Source: Glandiceps talaboti (lineage: Eukaryota; Hemichordata; Enteropneusta; Spengelidae). Taken from it: DNA of 64,000 nt. Location: NCBI RefSeq assembly GCF_964340395.1, contig NC_135553.1:16669501-16733500 (forward strand). The letters run 5' to 3'. Of this stretch, positions 50,301 through 62,200 are shown one piece after another (the stretch's first letter is position 1; every line of letters begins with the position of its first letter). Position numbers and translations under genes: made by a program. The notes beneath the pieces were generated by a model that had not been told where the DNA came from, made no database searches, and saw only the letters and a program-made list of their open reading frames with translations.

Positions 50301-53300
50301 AATTAGTCACTATTGAGGGGACTTTAAACTGTTTTGTTTGTCGATCCCTACCCGGTTGATAAGTGAAACTCACCTGACTAACTAATAATAGACAAAAATA
50401 GCAACAACTTCAGTGGAGATTGGAAATATCAATGGTCTATTGACTTAGCAGACAGAAATCTTAACAACATCAAAGTTGGCTTGAAGTTGAATAATGGACG
50501 AATCCAGTCACTTTACCAAATAAAAAAAAAAACTAGAGATAATTATCTCTTGACTTCAGCAGCAACACATTTCATACTTTCTACACATTCTCTACCTATG
50601 AAAATGATAAAAATGTGTTTATTTTAACTCTTGAGTGATCACTAACACTGATATGCATGTCAAGGTATATTTCCACTTTAATGTAAAGGTCACCCCACAT
50701 GGCCATGAAATGACTAGTAAAACTGTACAATGACAAAACCTTGTCATGAATACATTGACAGTGTTCTAACACACAAAAGACAGGGTGGAGTTGTGATTCT
50801 CAGGTGACCCCTTCACTTTGGGAGACAAATTGATTGATGGTAAACATTAGGTAAATGTACAAAACATTGGAATTTGTTTGATAGTATCTGTCTGTTGGGG
50901 TTCTTATTTGTCCATATATGTAGTAATTACTGATTGAGTTTCCCTGGAGACTCATAGTGTGTTGCTGTGTTGGCTAGTATACCTGAGTAGAATTTGTACT
51001 AGGGTATATATCTTGTTGGAGCTGTCACGGCACGTTTTACATGGAGCTTTTAGTACATGTACATAGATATAGAGAGAGATTTGCCATTGTGTATACACTC
51101 CTGTATAAATTCAGTGTTATGTAAACTTAATATGGAGTGCTAGTCACGAAACTTTCATTCTACAACTGCCGACATCAGACCATGGATGAACAGAACCTGT
51201 GACAAACAGGGAATGTAAACAAATGAGTTAGGATTAATAAAACTTGGCACAGAATGTTGGAAGTACAGAAACTTGTGATACATTCTGTCATTTTTGATAA
51301 GAACACTTTTATACATTAAAAGTTCACCTTCACTAACAAATATCCAGTTCCACTGGCATTTCGTGCACACCTAAAGAGGCCATAAAACTGTTCATGTCAA
51401 ACCTTGGTGTGTAATACAAGTCTCTGCTGTTCCAACATACAGAACCAAGTGTTATTAATCGAATTAATTTGTTTACTTTCCCTGTTTGTAACAGGTTCCG
51501 TTTGTCCACTGTCTGATTGCTGTAGTATGTAGAGTGAACTGTTTATTTTTAGAATGAGCCTCATTGCCACTAAAGGTTAATAAAAATTATGCAAATTGAT
51601 GTTGATTATCAAATTATTAGCTCATGATAAGATCACACTCTGTATAAATCAACAGTATGTGTAACTTATATGTGAATGTCTAGTTTTCAAACTTACATTT
51701 TAATTCCTTGTCTCTTTCAGTTACATGCCAAAGTGGATCTGAAGAGTGTGGTTGGAATAGTCAGTGTGTGAATGACGTCTGTCTATGCAATGAAGGCTAT
51801 TCCAGTCAAGATGGTGCAGACTGTGTGCATGGTAAGTAAAATTACAAATGACTTTGATCTTGTAAGAATGAAAAATCAGACATACGGTATATCCTGTCCA
51901 TACCTAATCTGGATCCAATCTGAATTAAACTGATCCAGATCACTTTAATCCACATCAAAACCACTTAGGGTCTAAACTGAAATATTGAAAGATGAATTCG
52001 ATTTGAATTACATTAAGCGTACCTGTCCGCACATGCACCAGCTTCAATTCGGATTACTTATTATCAAACTAATTCACTCAAGTACGCGCCTGTCCACGCC
52101 AAGCCTAACTGATCGCGATCTGATTTTAATTACTTTGATCCGAATCGAAACCAGCACCCAGAGTAGGCTTTGATTCAGATTCGAATTAGATGTGAATTAA
52201 CCACAAGTATGGACAGGTAAATTAAATTGGATCCGGATCAGATTTTGTAGTATGGACAGACTTATAGCGTCCAAGTTTAGTGTCAGAATTCAGCATGGTC
52301 ATACACGTAATATTCGTAACGTTACATCATTGTATGTTGAGTATTTTTTTGGCTGATTCGGATGCCATGAACTCAAAGGAAACACTTTTAAATTTTAAAA
52401 CAGCTTTTGTAAAATTAGTAGCCATGTTTTTGCTAAGGTTGGGAAAACCCCAGTAACAGAAAGGTGAGAAAGTGGTCAAATGAAATGGCAGTGTTTCCCC
52501 CATATAGTCTGTGGTAATTTTGTTGCAGAACCCAGCTATTAAAATGACATGGGAACCCTGGTAGATTTTACCTACATATACTTACCACCCTTAGCAAAAA
52601 CACTGTTAGTATCATTATTCCTAACTTTTATAAAGGATAAACTACAATAAAGAGTGCTAATATGTAAATTAGATTGTAATATTTATATACACTCTACGGT
52701 ACTGAGGCATAAGAATAGCAACTGAACAAATACAAGTAATACATCACATCACGTCTATGGCCTCCTTGACTTTCACTGACTGACCATGTGTGTTGCATAT
52801 CTAATAAAATATATACATCCTCAACATACTCAAATTCAAATTTACATTACCCAACCAGTGAAAATATCAAAAGTATATTTGTTATCTATATATACATGTA
52901 TAGCACTTCAGTCATATAATAATACCAATATTTCCTGACCAATATTTCATTTTGAACTAGTTTCATTGGAATTAATATTATGATGAAATCATGCCAGTTT
53001 TACATTCATGTTCTGTTAGTTTGGTTTTATGTGTGAAAAAAAATGAAGAATTGCTGATAAAGATTCATTGATATTTCACTATATTATATTGGTTAGGTAC
53101 ATATAAGCTGAAACTATTCATATTTACTTTTAGCAATTAGATGTCTGTATAGAATATTTAATATCTGTACACATAAAGACAGCATAGAAAAAGCTAACAA
53201 TGAGAACTAAATGCAATACACATGGCGACAGATATCCTGATCTTTAGAATTAAGTGGAAGGTTGATAAATATTACATGAATGTCATTAGGAAGTGTGGTT

Positions 53301-56180
53301 TACCAAATTGTATTGAATTGAGCCTTATATAGCGCCTGACACTGTGGGATTGTCTGAAGGACAAGGTTCTAGGGAATACGGAAATGTCACCGTGTGTAAG
53401 ATCTGGATACTAGTAAATGTCTTGTAATGCCTCAAGGGAAGCTGAATCAGAAAGTGATTGTGTGGGTGTTTTCCATGGTTTACCATATTAACCTAACTTA
53501 TACTATAGAGAGATTTGGCTTCTGTGTAGCCTTAAATAAAGAATGAATCTATTTTTTTATGAAATACATAATGGAAATGTTGTTTGGTTATATTCATGAT
53601 GAAATTATTAATAATGCATGCGTCAGTGCTGTAAGGTCATATCTTCCTAAACAATTGCATAGCAGATACGACCTTACTGCACTGACGTGACGAATGAATC
53701 TATGGTATAAACTGAATCATAACACTGGTGGTGATTACTTAATTGTATTGGTTAGTGTAGTATTGAAAAACATTGTCGCATGCCACATGTATGTCTGTAT
53801 AGAAATGAGTGTGAGAGTATTCAAGTATGTGCAATCATGATGTGACTATTTGTAAAATTTGTAGTGTTGTTTCAAATAAACATGAAATGATAAGAGAAGC
53901 CCTTGATGTGTGCAGAGTTTCAGTGTGGGTACTCAGGGTGTTTGTATTCTCATATCTGCAGTGTTTTCTGCTGCACTTTCACTGGCTTCATTCTTGAAAG
54001 TACCACTGTAGAGAACACAGCTATAATATACTCTTACAAATACTCCAAGTATTGCCAATCTAAACACTCGTATTAATAAGGGGGCTTTGTTGATAAAAGT
54101 GTTGTTTTGAGTTAATATTTCATCAATTCATTGTGAACCTACCATATTATAAAATGCATGTCAACATATTTATACCACAAAGCCAAGTCCAAAATAAGCA
54201 GATTTGTCAAAAAATGAATCTTTATAGAAACAGGCATTGTCACGTACAGTGATACTGAAATTTGTATGCAGCTTGTAGCCTGTGTTGTAGATCTTGTAAA
54301 AATTACAGTTGCATTTGAAATTTTACTGTCTTATACATTTGAATATTTGATCATGAAATAAGGGCTACTACACGTTAATTCTTAGTTCACTTCTATGATA
54401 CATACATGATACAGTGTTTTTGCTAAGATTTGGAAACCCCGGTAACAGTAAAAGAGAATATGGTAAAACTAGAGTGGCATATTTTTCCAATACATTGTAT
54501 CATGAATTTGATGGCTGAGGAACTCAGTATGAAGATTTTACCTGCTTATCACCTTTAACAAAAACACTGTGATATACTGCATGTATAATATCAATGTATT
54601 GTACATTCTAGGAGCAGTATAAATTGTCATTAGTGTAAGGTTTAGTAGGCTAGCTAATTCTCCATCAGTACTTTCTTTGTGACTGCATTTAATGGAGTTC
54701 CTATGATGATTGCATTGATTGGGAAATCTATGACATGGATGTTGTAATAATTACTGTTTATGGTCCAACAGATTATGTGACAAGAGTCAGATTATATTAG
54801 CCATGCATGTAGGGTTAACCATTTGGATTTTTGCCAGAAATTATGATTTCCAATGGCGTAGTTGTAAATGTACTACAAATCACAGAAGAAACGACATAAG
54901 AAATTATACCATGCACAAGCCATTGAGAACAAAAAATATGGAATATACATTCTAATCGTTCTACATCACAACAACGTGCATCTATGTCACAACAATGTGT
55001 GTCTACATAACTGGTTCTGCTGTCACAGTCTTGTTTCTTCTTTGTCGCATCCCACCCTGCCTTGACAAAATGTCACTGATTTGTTTTCATCTTTAATACA
55101 GATCTCTGTTCTATAGAAGACTGTCTGCAGTGTCTTGATGCCAAAAAATGTTCTAGGTATGAACTGATATTTTAGTTTTCAGTGCTTTCATTAATAATGG
55201 CAGCAAAGACTAGGTAAAATCTACCTGTGTAGTAACTTCCCCTACCAAAAGTATGAGACAAGGTATGAAATGCTATGCATATTTCACCTAAAATTTTCTC
55301 CCTCCTCCCCTGTCTAATACCAAAGTTCCCAAACTGTAGCTTAAAGCAGCAAGTTTTGAATTGTACCTCATTCTGGGCTTGATGTGTGAGATGTTTTTGT
55401 TGGCTTAGTTTACTATTAAATTTGAGTTGTATATTTCATTTGTAAATTTGTATCTTTTGACTTATGACCTTGTTACTATGGCAACAATGTATAGAATATA
55501 GATGAAGTGATAGGATTATATGACAGCACATTTTTCACGAGAACATTTCAAACCATAATTCATATTTTTATTGTATAATAACAGCCTGTATAGTAATCTT
55601 ATATGCTGTCTTCGAAAATGATATTTGTTGATAATTTGACCCAAGATCATATTTTGCATATCAATTTGAAAATTCCGTTTTCTTGGATATATAATGATAA
55701 AAGAGATACGATGAGGTTAGATTTTTAAAAGATGAGAAAAGTAACGTTCCTTGAATACTAAAGTAAGAAAGAAGTGAGCGCTCATCAAACTAAGTCCTAA
55801 AATCATAGGGAAAGATGTGCATTTTGTCATTTACCTTTAATTTTAAATTTCAACGTTTTTCAAAGATGAAAACACAGAAATTGTTTCCCCATGTTACATC
55901 TTTACTAGTATGATTCAAGTATTAATATTCAATTCTAAATATCCCTGACATTTCCTTTAAATACGATGCCATGAATGTAAAAGATATTTTTGTCTGAAAT
56001 AAGTACTTTGATGTTAAAATAACACACTGAAGGTATAGTTGTGTAATAATGTTACTTGCTTCCTTACTTCCTTACTTACTTACTTACTTACTTACTTCCT
56101 TACTTACTTACTTACTTCCTTACTTACTTACTTACTTACTTCCTTACTTACTTTAATTTACTTACTTACTTCCTTACTTC

Positions 56181-56216
<36 letters not shown>

Positions 56217-59200
56217 CATACATACATGCCTACCTACCTACCTACCTACCTACCTACCTACCTACCTACCTACCTACCTACCTACCTACCTACCTACCTA
56301 CCTATTTACCTACCTACCTACCTATTTACCTACCTACCTACCTATTTACCTACCTACCTACCTACCTACCTACCTACCTACCTACCTACCTACCTACCTA
56401 CCAACCTACCTACCTACCTACCTACCTACCTACCTACCTACCTACCTACCTACCAACCTACCTACCTACCTACCTACCTACCTACCTACCTACCTACCTA
56501 CCTACCTACCTACCAACCTACCTACCTACCTACCTACCTACCTACCTACCTACCTACCTACCTACCTACCTACCTACCTACCTACCTACCTATTTACCTA
56601 TCTACATGTATCTACCTACTAAAACAGTTTATCAAATGGAATTTTGAGAAACATAAAAGAATTATATCACTGTGTTAATAACAAGGACAGCTCAACTGAT
56701 GTCCCTCAGCTCAACAGAGAGAAATGAAGTGAAAACTATATTAGTATTTGTACAGATGGATAGTGTAATATTGTATTTGTTTATGTATTTTAGATGTAAG
56801 AACACGGTAGTAGAAGGAACTGGTGAATGCGTAACACAATGCCCATATAAGGAATCTTTACAGTTCCATGGTGACTTTGTAGGCAGAGTTTGTACATGTA
56901 AGTTTTTGATACACTCTAGTCTATCTCTGCAGCGCTGTTTCCCATGGCAACCATGTCACAAGTAGCTGGTATTGTAGAACACAAAGATTTCTAATCTGTC
57001 AGAAATTACTTATCTCAATTGTCACATAGCAACAAGTATATTTGTGATCACTGTAAAGTATAACAACATAGTTACCAAGGACTTTCTCAATGTGCATTGA
57101 TAATATTACGTAAAAGATACAATATTAACTGACTAAGCTCCAGCAAAAGGCTTTGAAAAGCTTTTTTTTTTGTAACTTGTATTTTAATCCATAACCTGAG
57201 AAAGCTTGAGAGAAATTACTTGTATTACCGAAGACTTAGAGAATGCAAAAAAAAGTAATGAATAAATAAATAAATAAATAAATAAAAATAGCAATATACT
57301 ATTGATTATTAATTGTCAAAACATCACTATTAAATATGATTCAATCATACAATGTCATGCATTGCTAATTTTATCTCAACATAATGTAGAAAACTTTAAA
57401 AAAAATATATTTTATATTTTAATATTCTTTCTGGTCTCTTTTCCATTTGAATATTAAAGTCACATAAAACTGTCACATTCTCAGTGTCTTTTCTTGAAAC
57501 AGTAAAAGCTAAAAACAAAGTATTTCATAGTATATTATCTTTGAAGATACAACACAGCTTATTTTCTGATTTGTTCTGTTTCATCAGATCCCAGGGAGAC
57601 AGCAAATTTACCTGTAGTATACACAGCTATTATTGGTGTGGTATCTGTTGGTATCATCATTGCTGTTATTATTGGACTGGCATGTTTTATCCACCAGAGG
57701 AGAACTCAGTAAGTCAAACTAATTCACTCACATATTCCTAGACTTCAAAAGTTTATGTGCAATTTAGATTTCAATGAATTCTTATTTTATAAGATGTTAT
57801 GTTTGAATATGTTTGAATATAATCAGGGGTTGTGCTAGACTTTGAAATCACTGAGTCCCAGGGACTCATCACTGCTCAAAATGGCAGTATGAATCATGTC
57901 TTGCTTGCCATACAAACCCAGACAAACACTAGACAGGTGGTGTGATTTCCTCGCAGCACTTTTCAAGCTTTCATAAATAACAGCTGTATGAAATGATATG
58001 CATATTTTAATTTTCATGGATTTACTAAAAACATTACACATTCAACTGCTCACATTTTAAAATTAAATCTGTGGGGAAGCTGCCACTTATTTGTGACTGG
58101 CTTGTAGTGAAATCTTTTTTTAAAGAAATTATTCCCATATTAAACAGTTGTAGTCATCAAAAAAAATCACATACTTCCTTAGGAAGAAAACAATAACACA
58201 TTTTAGTAAAAGTTTCTGTAAAAACACATACAAACTTGATTTAATGTAAATTGTATCATAGCACAGTTATAGATTCCGGTGGACACTGTAATAATTATTG
58301 CAATTACTGAATTAATTTTTTTTCCTTACTTTCATGTTAATTTTAAAGTTGCAAGCTGCATGGACTGACACTTATAACTGTCATAAAATCTATACTCTCT
58401 ATATCTAGAAACTATTTAATAACTTTTTGTAGCTACGTCATCAAAACTGAGTTGGTCTGTATATGTGAACTTTGTAAATACGTTTCCAATCAGCTATACT
58501 GTATTTCTGTAACTCTTCACATCTCTCTGTCTTACATGTATTCTTTGTCCCCTCTGTTTCCTCTACTTCAGTCTTCCCAACGCACAAGGTAGCCTATCTT
58601 TTTCTCTGCTTTACACTTCCCTGTATCATATCTACCTACCCAGCAATGGTGAGTATCAGGTTATGCATGCTATTAAAACTAACTCTGCATCCCTCATATG
58701 TCTTTCTTGTTAACACACCTATTTCTCAATCTTGGTTTATCCTCACATATGTTAGTTTACAGGAAATGATCATTCCACTTTGTTTAAAGGGAATGTACAT
58801 GAACATTTACTTTGAGTGTCATTTATGGTCAATACATGTACATCTAACACTTATTCCTGAATTTGTTAAGTGGCGATATGGATGAGGATTGGGTATTTAT
58901 TTTGGATTTTTAATTTATAATCAATGTTATCATGGCGTCCTTGAAAAATGAATGTGAAATAACATATGCCAAGTTTATGTTTGTAACTTAGTAAATTACA
59001 AAAGACTGATAAATGTATAAAATCTCTGTTATTGTACGTACAATAACAAACCTTTTTACTCATTTTTTAGCTTTTTGCAATGTATTGAGTTAAAAACACA
59101 GACTTGGCATATGTTGTTTCACATTGATTTTTCAAGTAGGAAGCCACGATAACATTGTTGTATAAATTAAAAATTAAAAATAAATACCCAATCCTCATCC

Positions 59201-62200
59201 ATATCGCCACTTTAATAACTCTTTTACATATGACAAGTTTGATTAAAGTAACACAAGCTGAGTTTGTAAGCATATCACTCAAATGAAAATACTTAAAATA
59301 AAATAAAACGACATTCCAGTATAATGTTAAATGTTGATGCATGTCTTCCATAACATTATGATTGTCTTCTGGCATTGTTAGAACAGTTGATTGCATAGTA
59401 GGAATTTCATGAACATTTTTTGGTATGTATGGTAAATTATAATTTCATCGGATCATGTATGGGTTATATCTTGATACCAGGTTTGAGTTCAGTCAATGAT
59501 AATGCCAGGTTTGAGTTCAGTCAATTGCAAGCGATGGTTAAGTGTGCTTCAGTAAATACAATACTGCAAATACCTTTTAAATATGTAGGAATAACTACGC
59601 CAAAATATGGATAAACTCAGCTTGTGCCCCTTTAAAAAGACAAATTTTGTTTGCCTTGTTTGTTTCTTGTACTATTTGAATATTTCATACTAAAAATGGT
59701 AATGACATCACAAGTCTGACTATGTTGCAATGTTCATTTTAACTATTTACAATACTCCATACTCATTCAAGTTTGCAATTTTTGATACTGTTGAACTTGA
59801 AATGTTTTCTCCTAGAGTTTAGGGTTTGTGTTTAAGATATTTCACTGTCACATTCTTGTATAAGACAGTGTATATTTGTCTTTGCTGCAGGGGTAACTTT
59901 GATTTCCTGTATGGCAAAGCAAGCAGAAGTAAGGAGGCAAGCTCTGTTGATGCGAATGTTGTCAGTGAGAAGTATAAAAGAGACGCAGCCTACCAGAATG
60001 GTGGCTTTGGTAAGTTTAATGTTTGTATATGAAACCCTAATTCTTGGTCTGTGGACTGTACTACTTATAAAAAATGTGACAGATTGTTTACAACATTGAT
60101 ACAGGTCTATCAATGGAATGATGTCAAATTTCCCACAATGCATTATTCAAGATAACAGGTTTGCATGCAAGTTGTTGAAGCCTAATTTGAATAATGAATA
60201 TTTTACAGCCAGTGACTTGCCTGCCAAGGTCAAACCAAACCAAACCAAACCAGGCCATGGCGACAAGACTGAGTTCTTACGTCAAGTGTCCGAACTCAAA
60301 CCTCATGCTGAGACTTTCTTGAAGATGTTAAACGATGTGAGGAAAAGATACAGGAGCACAAAACAAGGAAATCCCAAGGCAACCACTTACAAGTAAGTGT
60401 TGACAACTTGTATATTGGTGTAAACAAAATGTGGGGATTTTGAATTGCTAATTAAAAGAACTTGTCTGCACAGTGAATAAAACGTACTGAGTATATACTT
60501 TGTTATATTGGCAGTTGGAAACTGTTGTTACTTACAGGGTGTTCCAGGGTCTTATTTAGTTTGTACACCTCATCCATTGCACTGTTGTTACTTGCAGGGC
60601 TGTGGTTCGAGACCTGTCCAGGGTATTACTTCAGTATTTAGTTTGTACACCTCATCCATTGCACTGTTGTTACTTGCAGGGTTGTGATGCGAGACCTGTC
60701 CAGGGTATTATTTAGTTTGTACACCTCATCCATTGCACTGTTGTTACTTGCAGGGTTGTGATGCGAGACCTGTCCAGGGTATTATTTAGTTTGTACACCT
60801 CATCCATTGGACTGTTGTTACTTGCAGGGCTGTGATGCGAGACCTGTCCAGGGTATTATTTAGTTTGTACACCTCACCAATTGCACTGTTGTTACTTGCA
60901 GGGTTGTGGTTCGAGACCTGTCCAGGGTCTTATTTAGTTTGTACACCTCATCCATTGCACTGTTGTTACTTGCAGGGCTGTGATGCGAGACCTGTCCAGG
61001 GTATTATTTAGTTTGTACACCTCACCCATTGCACTGTTGTTACTTGCAGGGTTGTGGTTCGAGACCTGTCCAGGGTCTTATTTAGTTTGTACACCTCATC
61101 CATTGCACTGTTGTTACTTGCAGGGTTGTGGTTCGAGACCTGTCCAGGGTCTTATTTAGTTTGTACACCTCACCCATTGCACTGTTGTTACTTGCAGGAT
61201 TGTGATGCGAGACCTGTCCAGGGTCTTATTTAGTTTGTACACCTCACCCATTGCACTGTTGTTACTTGCAGGGTTGTGGTTCGAGACCTGTCCAGGGTCT
61301 TATTTAGTTTGTACACCTCACCCATTGCACTGTTGTTACTTGCAGGGTTGTGGTTCGAGACCTGTCCAGGGTCTTATTTAGTTTGTACACCTCACCCATT
61401 GCACTGTTGTTACTTGCAGGATTGTGATGCGAGACCTGTCCAGGGTCTTATTTAGTTTGTACACCTCATCCATTGCACTGTTGTTACTTGCAGGATTGTG
61501 ATGCGAGACCTGTCCAGGGTCTTATTTAGTTTGTACACCTCACCCATTGCACTGTTGTTACTTGCAGGGTTGTGGTTCGAGACCTGTCCAGGGTCTTATT
61601 TAGTTTGTACACCTCATCCATTGCACTATTGTTACTTGCAGGGCTGTGATGCGAGACCTTTCCAGGGTCTTATTTAGTTTGTACACCTCACCCATTGCAC
61701 TATTGTTACTTGCAGGGCTGTGATGCGAGACCTGTCCAGGGTCTTATTTAGTTTGTACACCTCATCCATTGCACTGTTGTTACTTGCAGGGCTGTGATGC
61801 GAGACCTGTCCAGGGTCTTATTTATCCTAAACAAGAAGGAATCTGCCCTGAAGATGCCACCAGATGGCAACCAACTCATGAAGTGGGCTGCTCATTCACT
61901 GAAGAACTTTGAGAACTGCCAGAGTGTACGTATTCGATCTTTGTATAAACCCTGTCTCTTCTGATATGTGTATACTACCTTTTAGTCAATGAAACCATAG
62001 TTTGATCATTGATCAGACAAATTGATGTTTACTGTAACAGTTGTGAATTATGAAAAAGCACAATGTACAGTGTTTTTTTGTCACAACAGGAGACATAAAA
62101 TGTATAAGCCCCTCAGGCTTTTCCAAACAAATTATTTTTGCAGATGTCTCATCTCATGTGTCTCATACACACCATTTCAGTTGTACAAAAATATCGTACT

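Noticed and set aside
56039-56678. Long overlapping open frames of 150-202 codons rich in Tyr, Leu, Pro and Thr
   Set aside because: They exist in all plus frames only because the TTAC/TACC repeat has no stop codon in any frame.
58572-58648. Possible extra exon of the membrane-protein gene (CTACTTCAG before it, GTGAGT after it)
   Set aside because: Including it, or a 17-base version ending at the GTAGCC, shifts the frame of exons 6-7 away from the frame that continues cleanly into exons 8-9. Exon 5 to exon 6 joins in phase without it.
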